Positions 6,206 through 15,133 of a stretch of 25,103 bases of DNA are shown one piece after another; within the stretch, counting starts at the first letter, position 1, and the number at the start of each line of letters is the position of its first letter. The notes below the pieces were generated by a model. It had not been told where the DNA came from. It searched no databases and saw only the letters and a program-made list of their open reading frames with translations. This stretch comes from GCA-020343675 sp964462945 (GTDB lineage Bacteria > Planctomycetota > Phycisphaerae > Sedimentisphaerales > Anaerobacaceae). The translations under genes and the position numbers were made by a program. The DNA lies in the NCBI GenBank assembly GCA_964462945.1, contig CAYWZW010000076.1, forward strand, positions 1 to 25,103, read 5' to 3'.

Positions 6206-8866
6206 ATGAAAAAACTACTTGTAACCGCATTTATCATCAGCATGGTATCTTCTGTAAGCGCTGTTGGGAAGGGCAGTGCCGTTGTTAACGGGGGATTCGA
6301 GCAGGACACGGACGCAGATGGGATGGCAGATTACTGGTTCTTCTCAGGCGACGAGGGCGCGACCGTAACCTGGGCAAGGGATAGAGGATTCGAGGGGCAG
6401 TTCAGCCAAAAACTCACTTGCACGCGCTTTGCCAATCTCTCGCCGGCCAGTCATGCAATGCTCTGCCAGAAAAACACAGTGCAGTTGGATCGGGGAAACT
6501 GGTACAGGATGTCTTTTGCTGCAAAGCAGGAAGGAATCCTCAGCGAAGGGGCGCAGGTATCTGTCGTGAACATGAAGACCTGGCTCGACTGTGGATTGAC
6601 AGAATCCTTCCGTGTAACTCATGAGTGGAGGCAGTTTGAGTTCGTTTTTCAGGCTACGGAGACTATTGTGCAGAACATCCGTATTCAGTTCTGGTATTTG
6701 TCGACTGGTACCTTCTGGCTGGACGATGTTCGATTGGAGCCGTCCGAGCCGTTAGTAGGAAGATTCACGGAGGTCGTGCCGCCCACCACTGCTGTGAACC
6801 TTCTGCCCAACAGCAGCTTTGAATGTGGAACCAGTAATTGGGGAAGCATTGCCGATCTTCCCGATTGGGGAGGTAATTTGAATCTACTTGTGGGCCAAGT
6901 AGACACCGCGACATCGCAGTTCCATGGGTCAAGTTTCAAAATCGCCCTTACAGAAACAACTATTCCCGTTTATCACTATGACTATTTTCCGCTCCAGCGC
7001 GTTCCTGTAAAAGCTCCGTTGTTGGCCAATCGAGGCTGGGTCACGGTCGAGCCTGGTGAGGATTACACTCTGAGCGCCTGGATGAAATCTGATTCCGATG
7101 GGTTGGTTGGAGTGCTCTCCGTGCAGCAGGCCTTCGTAGGGAATTTGCAGCAACAAGTGCGGCTTTTCACAGAGTGGAACCGTTGTACATTCACCTTTCA
7201 GCCCGAGGCGGGGCAAATTTTCATCGCTTTGGGTTTGGACTTAGAGGCATCACAGAGAGAATCAGGAACCGTGTGGATTGATGGAGTTCAACTTGAAAAG
7301 AACTATAGGGCAACGCCCTATCGGCCGCGGGCACCTGTTGAGGTCGGACTGGAAACGAATCGCCTGGGAAACCTTTATCCTTATGGCGTTGAGCCTGAGA
7401 TGACGGTTACAATCTTCAACTCAGATGAAACCACTCACTCCATTACCCTCTATCTGACGACGACGGACTTTGATGACTCCGTCGTCTTTGAGGCTGCTCT
7501 TGCGGTTGATGCACCGCCTGGGCAGACAGTTGGAGTACCTATTGATCCCGGAGTCCGACGGAAGGGTTTCTATCGCTTACACCTGAGTTGCGAAGGAGCT
7601 GACCTGGCACTGACACGATCGTTACGTTTCGCCATTATTGAGCCCTACACCAGATCAGACAGTTTGTTCGGGATGAATCATGCTTACCCATGGCCACATT
7701 TGTTGGATCTCAGCAAACAGATTGGCATCTGCCGGTTCCGTGATTGGTCATTGAAATGGCAGGATGTGGAGCCGGAAAAGGGACAATTTGACTTTACAGA
7801 ACCTGATCATCAAATCAACCGCGTCTTAGAACAAGGGCTGGACGTATTCGGACTTCTGCCTTTTCCGTCCAGCAACTGGTCGTCGAGCGCAGGTCCGGAA
7901 GTGAAAGTTACCGAAGACTATCCGGGATGCAGGGCGCGCATGTTGTATATGCCGCGTGACTTGGATGAGTTTGCTACCTATGTTCGCCGGACTGTTCAAC
8001 ACTATAAGAATCGGTTGGGCGCATGGGAGGTACTGAATGAACCCATTTACACGTCTTACGCCCTGCCCGAACAAGAAGGCTATAAGGTTGGGGATTACCT
8101 GAAGTTATTACAAGTAGCCTATCAGCAGATAAAAGCAACTGACCCTTTCGCATTGGTGATCGGCGGCATTTCCGATGGCTCAACCTATACGGAGGAATTT
8201 ATCAGAGGTGGTGGTTTAGCCTGGGTTGATGCTCTGAGCCTGCACATCTTCCCGCGCTGGACATCGCCTGATGCATACGAGGGACCCCTGTACCAACTCC
8301 GTGAATGGATGCATTCCACCGGCTTAGATAAGCCTATATGGTTTACTGAGGGTGCGTGCTATGGAGACGATGATATGCCTTTTGAACCCTATCGTGCATG
8401 GCTGACACCACTCGACTGTGAAATCGAAGCCGCAGAACGTCAAGTCAGGTTCAATACACTGTTACTAACGTACGGGGCTGAGTTAGTTATGTACCACTCG
8501 GGTAGTTGTGGCAGTCTTAATAATGAAGATCTTGCGGGGGTCTTCTTCGAATGGGCTGGAGCGCCCCGAAAGATGTTGGTCACTCAGTCGGCGATGGCAA
8601 ATTTGCTTTCACCGCCAATAACGTCTCTCGGCCCCGTTAGAAGCCCTAAAGAGTTAAAGGCATATGGATTCGAGAGCGATGGGCAGACAGTAATTGTTGC
8701 CTGGACTCAAGAAGGTGCAGGAAGGAGGGAAATATCTTTGACTGGAAAACCGTGGCGAGCGGTTGACTTGCAGGGCAATGAGCTTGAACTCGATAGGATT
8801 CTGTTGGCAGACCGCCCCGTCTATTTTACTGTCAAAGGAACGATGCCTGAAGAATTGCCCTGGTAA
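6206..8866 (+). CDS. Secreted CBM-containing glycoside hydrolase, clan GH-A, GH39/PslG-like
   Basis: Exported multi-domain protein (886 residues) predicted to cleave polysaccharide in the periplasm or outside the cell. ATG 6206 follows AGGGGAA at 6193-6199. A Sec signal peptide covers residues 1-19 (MKKLLVTAFIISMVSSVSA). Two jelly-roll CBM-like modules follow (about 25-180, beginning VVNGGFEQDTDADGMADYW; about 197-375, NLLPNSSFECG), then an Ig-like beta domain (about 385-480) and a TIM-barrel domain (about 490-800). The barrel has GMNHAYPW, WQDVEPEKGQFDF, the acid/base Glu612 in WEVLNEPIY and the likely nucleophile Glu715 in WFTEGACYGDD. A short C-terminal beta domain ends it. Its position inside a Wzx/Wzy locus parallels P. 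aeruginosa PslG, a GH39 enzyme in the Psl operon, so the likely substrate is the polymer made by this locus. GH39 versus another clan GH-A family cannot be settled here. Confidence 0.85.
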   Translation: MKKLLVTAFIISMVSSVSAVGKGSAVVNGGFEQDTDADGMADYWFFSGDEGATVTWARDRGFEGQFSQKLTCTRFANLSPASHAMLCQKNTVQLDRGNWYRMSFAAKQEGILSEGAQVSVVNMKTWLDCGLTESFRVTHEWRQFEFVFQATETIVQNIRIQFWYLSTGTFWLDDVRLEPSEPLVGRFTEVVPPTTAVNLLPNSSFECGTSNWGSIADLPDWGGNLNLLVGQVDTATSQFHGSSFKIALTETTIPVYHYDYFPLQRVPVKAPLLANRGWVTVEPGEDYTLSAWMKSDSDGLVGVLSVQQAFVGNLQQQVRLFTEWNRCTFTFQPEAGQIFIALGLDLEASQRESGTVWIDGVQLEKNYRATPYRPRAPVEVGLETNRLGNLYPYGVEPEMTVTIFNSDETTHSITLYLTTTDFDDSVVFEAALAVDAPPGQTVGVPIDPGVRRKGFYRLHLSCEGADLALTRSLRFAIIEPYTRSDSLFGMNHAYPWPHLLDLSKQIGICRFRDWSLKWQDVEPEKGQFDFTEPDHQINRVLEQGLDVFGLLPFPSSNWSSSAGPEVKVTEDYPGCRARMLYMPRDLDEFATYVRRTVQHYKNRLGAWEVLNEPIYTSYALPEQEGYKVGDYLKLLQVAYQQIKATDPFALVIGGISDGSTYTEEFIRGGGLAWVDALSLHIFPRWTSPDAYEGPLYQLREWMHSTGLDKPIWFTEGACYGDDDMPFEPYRAWLTPLDCEIEAAERQVRFNTLLLTYGAELVMYHSGSCGSLNNEDLAGVFFEWAGAPRKMLVTQSAMANLLSPPITSLGPVRSPKELKAYGFESDGQTVIVAWTQEGAGRREISLTGKPWRAVDLQGNELELDRILLADRPVYFTVKGTMPEELPW

Positions 8867-9590
8867 GGAACGTCTTTGATTTTGAGGGCCTTCCTGAAAC
8901 AGATTTTGGCTTTTCCCTTCAGGAAACGGTTTATCGCATGGAGAACTGTGACAAGGTCAGCATTTGATGTGAGAAGTTGTCGATTCCAAGATACCTGTTG
9001 TTGTCTTTGACGGTGCACGCTGGCGAATTATCGATTCGATTCCAAACAAGGTAAACGACCCCACACGAGGATGACCCAATGTGGTGTCCATGCGCGCCTT
9101 GTAATACTCCTCAAGAACTGGACCACGGCTTAAGGTGTATCCGTCGCTTGGTCGATACAAGATTCAGGAAACGAATTAGGCAGAACAAACGAAGGAAGTG
9201 GAGTGCAACATTCGAAGCGAAGGGTGCCATGACAGCAGCCAAGAGCAACAGGACGATGACCAAACGGGCCCAGCGTGCCCGGTGTGTACCCAATCAGATC
9301 ACCCTGTGGAAGAGGCAACCGCTTGCTGGAGCGTTGGGAGTCTTCTCTCATGGATGCCGAGGCCCCTTCGGCAACAGGGGCACTCTCCGCAGGTTGTTGA
9401 AGCGCGGTATTGAAGTGAGCCAATGGCCGTCTTGTGTACTGCATAATCACTAACCATCTCGGCTGCCGGAATCCCACGTGGACTTACGAACTTGAGGGGA
9501 AAAAAGGTGCTCGTGCAGCGGTGTCCCGTGAGAACGGCAAGATTCTCGCAGAAAGAGAGTCGTGGCGACTAAGCCGTCGCATGTGAACAT
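8867..9590. other. 724-base gap without a convincing gene
   Basis: Between the hydrolase and the flippase. An 8-bp inverted repeat TTCCTGAA (8891-8898) / TTCAGGAA (8918-8925) begins 25 bases past the hydrolase stop. It may be a weak terminator, but the loop is 19 bases and there is no T-run. A second small hairpin lies at 9355-9373 (TGCCGA/TCGGCA). Open frames exist at 9079-9453 and 9198-9413 (+) and 9130-9477 (-), but none has a good start signal or a recognisable fold. The 9198 frame contains ACPVCTQSDH, reminiscent of the zinc-ribbon start CPVCG..DH of some methyltransferases, and could be a decayed gene remnant. Confidence 0.45.
8891..8925. repeat. Inverted repeat after the hydrolase gene, possible weak terminator
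   Basis: TTCCTGAA and TTCAGGAA are exact reverse complements separated by 19 bases. The location just past a stop codon and before a long gap would fit transcript termination or 3'-end stabilisation, but the long loop and absent T-tract argue against a standard intrinsic terminator. Confidence 0.25.
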
Positions 9591-11060
9591 ATGATAAGAA
9601 ATATTGCCCTGACAATTCTTGCGTTGATTAGCTTTGGTTTGACCAAGCTGATATTCAACACCGTAGTAATTCGTTCTTTGGGTCCCGAGATACTCGGTAA
9701 TATCAATTTGGCGATTTCAACTGCTCTTCTTTTTTCTCTGGTTAGTTCAGCCGGATTAGGTCCGACGACGACAAAGTATATTGCCCACTACATAGGCAGA
9801 GGAGAGAGGGAAAATAGTAAATACGTTTATACAATCGCCTTACTTCTAACCGCGACTCTTTCAGCAGCAATGTGTCTCTTGATGTTTGCGTACAGTAGGC
9901 AACTGGCGAGGGCGATGAACGGAGAGGCATCCTGGTTTATCAGAGCGGCTCCTATCGTCTTTTCATATAGCCTTTACACATTGTTCAAATGCACATATTA
10001 CGGTACGGAGAAAGTAGGGAATTACTTCAAAAATGAGATGTTTGCCGATGGTGTTTTTTTCTTCGCGTTGTTCGTATTCGTATTATTCGGACTTACCAGT
10101 TTCTTGGTCACGCCGTTTATCTTACTTTACTCTGCGTTTGCTCTATGGGCGATCTATGCTCAGAGGTCCCTGATTTCGTTCTCACTACTGACAGATCGCA
10201 CCGTGCTAAGAAGAATAGTCAAGGAAATGCTTTCGTTTTTCTCCATATGTTTTGCGGGTACGTCGGCAGATATGGCGGGGTTGTATATCGGAACGATACT
10301 TACAGGTGTGTACGGCACGTCGGCAGAAGTGGGCTATTATTCGGCCGCTCTGTCTGTGTCCATGCCTTTCCACCTTATGTCGAGGAGTACAGCGTTAGTC
10401 GTTTTTCCTTCGATGGCCCATTACTATGGTCAAAACGATTTTGAATCCATTGGAAGACTTCTGAGCAGAAGCACTAAATGGCTCATTATCGCATCATCAT
10501 TTTCATGTGGACTTGCTGTAATTTTTGCCAGACTTATATTCAATATCGTGGCGGGGATTGACCATGCGCCAGGCGTTCTTACTCTGCGGATTTTACTTGT
10601 GACTGTCTACATAGCGATCAATGGAGTTCCTGCGGTAAATTCATTGTCGGGGACAAAATACGTCCACATTCCTGCTATTGCGAGTACCATAGGCCTGATT
10701 CTAGCCTGTATTTCCTGGAGTCTATTGATCCCTGTCTTAGGAATTGTCGGGACAGCGCTGGGCTTTCTCATTCTAACTGTTACAGGCATTTCCGTTTCTG
10801 TCTATTACGCACAAAGGTATTTTGGCGGGGACTTACGTGAAGGCATCAGAACTGCTTTGACCGTTGGCGCTTTGGTGGCGGCCAGCGCATTGTTGGGGGA
10901 AATCCTTTTTGTTTCTCCCTTATATTCTCAGATTGTAGGGGGAATAGTGTTTATCGTCGCATTGACTGCAATTCACTGGAGGGATTTGTCTATGATAGAA
11001 AACGTTTGGCGGAAGAAGATGCTTTCTGACCATATGGAGATAAGGAAGCATGGCTCATGA
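9591..11060 (+). CDS. Wzx-type polysaccharide flippase (MOP superfamily)
   Basis: Integral membrane flippase that would move the undecaprenyl-linked repeat unit to the periplasmic face. The 489-residue protein is hydrophobic throughout, with about 12-14 membrane segments. It opens with the typical MOP layout: a first helix (ALTILALISFGLTKLIF), then VIRSLGPEILGNINLAIS and SAGLGPTTTKYIAHYIGRGE. Its length and composition fit polysaccharide biosynthesis proteins of the PF01943/PF13440 group. No strong ribosome binding site precedes ATG 9591. The stop overlaps the start of the methyltransferase in an ATGA, so the two are translationally coupled. The long gap before it suggests it may have its own promoter. 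Confidence 0.88.
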   Translation: MIRNIALTILALISFGLTKLIFNTVVIRSLGPEILGNINLAISTALLFSLVSSAGLGPTTTKYIAHYIGRGERENSKYVYTIALLLTATLSAAMCLLMFAYSRQLARAMNGEASWFIRAAPIVFSYSLYTLFKCTYYGTEKVGNYFKNEMFADGVFFFALFVFVLFGLTSFLVTPFILLYSAFALWAIYAQRSLISFSLLTDRTVLRRIVKEMLSFFSICFAGTSADMAGLYIGTILTGVYGTSAEVGYYSAALSVSMPFHLMSRSTALVVFPSMAHYYGQNDFESIGRLLSRSTKWLIIASSFSCGLAVIFARLIFNIVAGIDHAPGVLTLRILLVTVYIAINGVPAVNSLSGTKYVHIPAIASTIGLILACISWSLLIPVLGIVGTALGFLILTVTGISVSVYYAQRYFGGDLREGIRTALTVGALVAASALLGEILFVSPLYSQIVGGIVFIVALTAIHWRDLSMIENVWRKKMLSDHMEIRKHGS

Positions 11061-11779
11061 AGCTTGAACATACCCTACCTAAGATAAAAAGTGTAGACCG
11101 CACGCAGTTCTTAGTAGAGAAGGCAAAAGATCGAATCGTACTCCACTTAGGTTGCGTCGATTCTGGTTTCTTGGACGAAAATCTTGCCTCGGGTGGTCTA
11201 CTTCATATCGAGTTGTCGAAGGTGGCTAAGAGAGTCTATGGTGTGGACATTGATGAGGAAGGATTAGACAGACTGAGGGCCTTGGGTATGAAGGATTTGA
11301 TAGTCGGCGACGTAGAGCATCTTGATGAGATTGAGGGACTCAGCAAGTGCCGCGTGGACATCATAGTTGCCGGCGAGATAATAGAACACCTATCAAACCC
11401 AGGACTTTTCTTAAGGAGCTGCTACAAGTCTATGTCAGATGACACTCTCTTGATTATAACAACTCCCAATCCCTTCTTTTATCGTAATTTTGTTTTTACT
11501 CTTCTTGGAAGAGAGATCATACACCCTGATCACAACTTTTATTTCTCTCCTAATGCTCTGAAAAACTTTTTGGAAAGGGAAAAACTACAAGTACAGAGTA
11601 TGGCTGCCTACGCTTGGAGGGAAAGATTGTTTGCGTTTAAGAAAGGCAGATCTCCTTTAAAGAATGCAGCAAGATGCGTTCTTAAAGTGATTGATCTTCC
11701 TTTTCGCTATATTATAGATAGAAATTGGCCGTTCTTTTGTCCCGGCCTAATCGTCGTAGCTAAGAAGCGAGTGACATGA
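11057..11779 (+). CDS. Class I SAM-dependent methyltransferase
   Basis: Likely methylates a sugar or lipid-linked glycan intermediate. The 240-residue protein has a motif I-like glycine loop in VLHLGCVDSG (about residues 28-37), an acidic strand end in RVYGVDIDEEGL, DLIVGDVEHL, and the post-motif GEIIEHLSNPGLFL typical of Methyltransf_11/23-type enzymes. ITTPNPFFYRNF and the HPDHNFYFSP segment resemble methyltransferases found in O-antigen and capsule loci. ATG 11057 overlaps the flippase stop by 4 bases. The substrate cannot be read from the sequence. Confidence 0.85.
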   Translation: MKLEHTLPKIKSVDRTQFLVEKAKDRIVLHLGCVDSGFLDENLASGGLLHIELSKVAKRVYGVDIDEEGLDRLRALGMKDLIVGDVEHLDEIEGLSKCRVDIIVAGEIIEHLSNPGLFLRSCYKSMSDDTLLIITTPNPFFYRNFVFTLLGREIIHPDHNFYFSPNALKNFLEREKLQVQSMAAYAWRERLFAFKKGRSPLKNAARCVLKVIDLPFRYIIDRNWPFFCPGLIVVAKKRVT

Positions 11780-11862
11780 GAACAACACAAATCGTTGAGT
11801 TAGCTGGTCCAATGGGAGTTTCCTCAAAGGCAGACATCCTGGGAAGGGAGCTTGGCACGTGA
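11776..11862 (+). pseudogene. 28-codon frame resembling the start of a P-loop kinase (possible remnant)
   Basis: An ATG at 11776 overlaps the methyltransferase stop as ATGA and opens a 28-residue frame ending in TGA at 11860-11862. Its residues 6-14, IVELAGPMG, followed by VSSKADILGREL, look like the beta1/P-loop/helix start of nucleoside- or small-molecule kinases (IVELAGPxGxGKST...LAxxL) with a damaged Walker A. It lies in the same frame as the downstream polymerase gene, separated by the stop codon. I read it as the start of a lost gene or a very small coupled frame; chance is also possible. Confidence 0.3.
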
Positions 11863-11907
11863 GTCTGGGGCTGGCAACAACAGCGCCAGCTATTGTCAAA
11901 CCGCCAG

Positions 11908-13488
11908 ATGAGAAAAAGAATGATGTGCATAATCGTCCGGACGACAACCAAGAGGTTCCTTGGCATTATTCCGCACATATCCGACGCAAAAATGGGATCG
12001 TTTTTGATAGGGGCCGTGGCAGGGATATTCTGTCTGGGGCCTATGATGTGCAAGTACTTTGTATTAGGATGCCTGTTCTTGCTGATTGTTTCCATTTGCT
12101 TTCTCAGGTTCCCCAGAGAAACTGTTATTGCGTTAGGCATTTTGTTGGTGTTTCAACCCCTACTCGTTTCAAATATCAACAAGGTAAGCCCTGCGGTGGG
12201 TACGATGGTGAAAAGAAGTGAAGAGCTTTTCATCATCCTCTTTTTTCTCCTCATGATCGTGAGGAGGATGCTGAAACAGGAGTCGCTAATAGACAAACGG
12301 ATCGGCCTTCCGCTTTTGGGTATTTGTGTGGCTGGGGTCTTGAGCAGTGTAATTAGCGGTGTTCCTTTTCTCATATCAGCATTCGGGCTATTCTTAATGA
12401 TTAAGGGTTTCCTGCTGTTTTCCATTGTCGGGAGCCTGCATTGGGATGAAGCCAGTGTAAAAAAATGGGTCAAGACATTCGGTACCTTGGCAATAGTACT
12501 TCTCGCTTGTGGTATCATAGATTTGTTTGCCCCTGTCCAATTTAGACGATTGCTGGGAAACACTGAGAATCCAATAATGTACGAGGCAGGTATGCCCAGC
12601 GTAGTTTCTTTGTGTGTCCACCCTGGTGACTTTGGATGGATGATGGCAGTAGCAGGTATCTTTTCGTTAGCATTCTGTGTATTTGCTCCTGATAAAAGAA
12701 ACCTGATATACAGCCTCTTGTTTTTTGTTGGCATGCTCTTCTCTTTCCGTGTTAAACCCATTTTGGGAGTCGCGGGAGCACTAGGAATAACCTTCTTGGT
12801 ATATAGCAAAGCTAGGCAGTATTTGTGGAGAGTGCTCATTCTACTTCTCATCGTTTATGTCTTGTCCTTTAATCTAATATGGCCTGTCATTACTCATAAA
12901 ATAGGAGGGGTTTTTTGGCCTGAAGAAGGGGTAACAAATGTAAGGAGAGTCTTATACCTAACAAGTTTTGAAATAGCGAGGGATTACTTTCCTTTTGGTG
13001 CCGGCTTAGGAAGGTATGCAGGGTGGATTTCCAGCCTTTACTATAGCCCTGTTTATGAGCAGTATGGGCTGTCTACTCTGTATGGTTTGAGTGCGGAAAC
13101 GGGTAGCTTTATTATGGATACCCAGTGGGCAAATATCCTGGGAGAGCTGGGGATATTGGGATTCATTGCCTATGTTGTACTATGTCGAAATATGCTTCAA
13201 AGGATTTGGGTCTATCTGAATAGTGCAAATACTGTTTACTTAAGGGCCTTTTCTCTCGGGGTGTTCATGGTTTTTATGGAGGCCCTGTTCGAGTCTATCG
13301 CCTATCCTATATTTCAGCGATCAGAAGGAGTCTACTTTGTATTTGGGACTATGGGCATAGTCTGGTCGTTGGCGGGCACAAAGAATCCAACCCTCAGAAT
13401 AAGACACTGGAATCACGTGAAACTTCTTGAGTCGTCGTCTTTGTCATCCATTTTGTCTGCGAGTAGCCGGCCATTACTCCGCATGTGA
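11908..13488 (+). CDS. O-antigen polymerase/ligase family protein (Wzy-like)
   Basis: Multi-pass inner-membrane protein that would polymerise flipped repeat units on the periplasmic side. About 526 residues with ten or more hydrophobic helices. The C-terminal third has the Wzy_C/O-antigen ligase pattern: SFEIARDYFPFGAGLGRYAG, a large periplasmic loop, then TQWANILGELGILGFIAYVV, equivalent to the conserved PlxGxGxG ... ilaElGxlG. The start is unsettled: TTG 11893, ATG 11908, ATG 11920 and ATG 11923 are in frame and none has a good ribosome binding site. Wzy and WaaL-type ligases cannot be separated by eye; Wzy is favoured by the neighbouring Wzx, Wzc and Wza genes. Confidence 0.82.
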   Translation: MRKRMMCIIVRTTTKRFLGIIPHISDAKMGSFLIGAVAGIFCLGPMMCKYFVLGCLFLLIVSICFLRFPRETVIALGILLVFQPLLVSNINKVSPAVGTMVKRSEELFIILFFLLMIVRRMLKQESLIDKRIGLPLLGICVAGVLSSVISGVPFLISAFGLFLMIKGFLLFSIVGSLHWDEASVKKWVKTFGTLAIVLLACGIIDLFAPVQFRRLLGNTENPIMYEAGMPSVVSLCVHPGDFGWMMAVAGIFSLAFCVFAPDKRNLIYSLLFFVGMLFSFRVKPILGVAGALGITFLVYSKARQYLWRVLILLLIVYVLSFNLIWPVITHKIGGVFWPEEGVTNVRRVLYLTSFEIARDYFPFGAGLGRYAGWISSLYYSPVYEQYGLSTLYGLSAETGSFIMDTQWANILGELGILGFIAYVVLCRNMLQRIWVYLNSANTVYLRAFSLGVFMVFMEALFESIAYPIFQRSEGVYFVFGTMGIVWSLAGTKNPTLRIRHWNHVKLLESSSLSSILSASSRPLLRM

Positions 13489-13602
13489 GGAATTCTCTCT
13501 CCAATGAGTCTCCCGTCAAAAACATATAGCAGGTTGGATGACAGGAACTTTTTGGGCCCGATGGTTTATGTACTGAAAATATAAATAAAAGGGAAAACTC
13601 AA

Positions 13603-14895
13603 TTGCGGATTTTGCTGGTAAATACGCGTCACTTCCATGGAGGCGGTGATAGCACATACACATTTCATCTCGCTGATCTGCTCAGAAGTAAGGGACATGT
13701 AGTCTCCTTTTTCGCTATGCAGGACGACAGAAATATTCTTGATCCTAATGCTGACCTGTTTGTGAGCCACATAGATTTTAGCAAACTGAATAGGAATAAG
13801 AACCTATCGAATGGATTTCGCGTGCTGTACCGAGCTATCTACTCTGCGGAGGCGCGGCGAAAGTTCAAGCGATTGTTGGACCGTTTTCACCCGAATATTG
13901 TTCATCTCCAAAACATACATGCACATATTACTCCATCTGTTATTCTTGAAGCAAAAAGAAATGGTTTGCCCGTAGTGTGGACACTACATGATTATAAACT
14001 AATATGTCCAAACACACATTTTCTAGTTGATCGAACCAGCAAAATTTGTGTCAGCTGCGGCAGGAATTCGTTTTATAGAGCTATGTTGAAACGATGTAAG
14101 AAAGGTTCACTCTTGGCTAGCGCAACGGCTGCAATAGAAGCATACGCCCATCATATTATGGGTCTGAGGCGCAGCGTAAACCTTTTCCTTGCCCCCAGTG
14201 CTTTCCTTAGAAGAAAAATGATAGATAGAGGTATCCCTCCTCAAGAAGTGGAACATTTGCCTTTGTTTTTACCTGACAATATGTTTCAGGAACAAAACCA
14301 AAACAAGAATTACTTACTCTTCATGGGCAGAATAGAACCGATTAAAGGAATCTTTCCTCTGCTCGCTGCTTGCCGCGAGGTTCCGGAAGTGAATTTAGTA
14401 ATAGCTGGACAAGTGAACGAGCCAGTAGCTAGTCAATTACCGAGATTGCTGCCTCCCAACGCGCGATACGTTGGCATGAAACAGGCAGGTGAAATAAGGC
14501 AGATACTCTCCAACTCAAGTGCTGTGGTACTCCCTTCCCTTTGGTTTGAAAACCAGCCTTTCAGTATTCTGGAAGCCTTTGCCGCAGGAAAGCCGGTCAT
14601 TGTCTCTGATTTGGGTGGGATGACGGAGCTCGTTGAGAGCAGCGACGGTGGCCTACTGGTCCCGCCAGGCGATGTACAGGCATTGGCTGCGGCCATGCAA
14701 TGGATGCAGAAATACCCTGATAAGGCAGCCCAATTGGGCCAAAATGCAAGACACTACGTGCGTCAGGAACACGCAGCAGACAGGCACTATGAGCGCTTGA
14801 TGAACATATACGAGCGCGTCATGGAGAAGAATCGGAGATCCTCAGAAAAACTTCAGAGACAATTGGTGACCAATAGAGAATTCAGTGGGTCATAG
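13603..14895 (+). CDS. GT4-family glycosyltransferase
   Basis: Retaining GT-B glycosyltransferase that would add a sugar to the lipid-linked repeat unit. The start is TTG 13603: it gives the canonical N-terminus MRILLVNTRHFHGGGDSTYTF and has AAAAGGG at 13588-13594. The 430-residue protein has LHDYKLICPN followed by a C..C pair (KICVSCGR) and a later cysteine, a signature of one GT4 subgroup. It also has the donor-site GRIEPIKG and the EX7E motif with Glu316 and Glu324 in ENQPFSILEAFAAGKPVI. A 114-base gap follows the polymerase gene; a 26-codon ATG frame within it (13504-13584) shows nothing recognisable. Confidence 0.9.
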   Translation: MRILLVNTRHFHGGGDSTYTFHLADLLRSKGHVVSFFAMQDDRNILDPNADLFVSHIDFSKLNRNKNLSNGFRVLYRAIYSAEARRKFKRLLDRFHPNIVHLQNIHAHITPSVILEAKRNGLPVVWTLHDYKLICPNTHFLVDRTSKICVSCGRNSFYRAMLKRCKKGSLLASATAAIEAYAHHIMGLRRSVNLFLAPSAFLRRKMIDRGIPPQEVEHLPLFLPDNMFQEQNQNKNYLLFMGRIEPIKGIFPLLAACREVPEVNLVIAGQVNEPVASQLPRLLPPNARYVGMKQAGEIRQILSNSSAVVLPSLWFENQPFSILEAFAAGKPVIVSDLGGMTELVESSDGGLLVPPGDVQALAAAMQWMQKYPDKAAQLGQNARHYVRQEHAADRHYERLMNIYERVMEKNRRSSEKLQRQLVTNREFSGS

Positions 14896-15068
14896 TGGAT
14901 CCGTACGCGGCAGCCCCTGTTTCTGGTTTCCTTGACCCAATCGTGTCTCATGCCGTGATAAAGCATATGGCGAATATCCCAGGGCTTGCAAAAGAACACG
15001 CTCGCCTATTCAAGGCCTTGGTCGAACCCATAAGGGTTGCGGAACGGAACGCTAGCACATGCCTCTAA
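14895..15068 (+). CDS. Small 57-residue hypothetical protein, stop-start coupled
   Basis: A GTG at 14895 shares its first base with the TAG stop of the glycosyltransferase (TAGTG) and opens a 57-codon frame to TAA at 15066-15068. The predicted peptide starts MDPYAAAPVSGFLDP, continues with a basic, helix-favouring stretch (AKEHARLFKALVEPIRVAER) and ends STCL. I do not recognise it. The overlap is typical of translational coupling and the composition looks protein-like, but there is no independent evidence of expression. It could also be the remains of a longer gene. Confidence 0.3.
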   Translation: MDPYAAAPVSGFLDPIVSHAVIKHMANIPGLAKEHARLFKALVEPIRVAERNASTCL

Positions 15069-15133
15069 TGATGACGACGTAGCCAATGAGATCACTTTGC
15101 TGAAAAACTTGTTTTAGGAGAGGAAACGAAGAG

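Noticed and set aside
9079..9477. Overlapping frames of 115-124 codons on both strands in the gap before the flippase
   Set aside because: No ribosome binding site, Cys/Arg-rich shuffled-looking sequence and no family motifs; treated as noncoding or decayed.
12153..12851. 232-codon minus-strand frame inside the polymerase gene
   Set aside because: Antisense to the Wzy-like coding sequence; composition is a reflection of hydrophobic codons.
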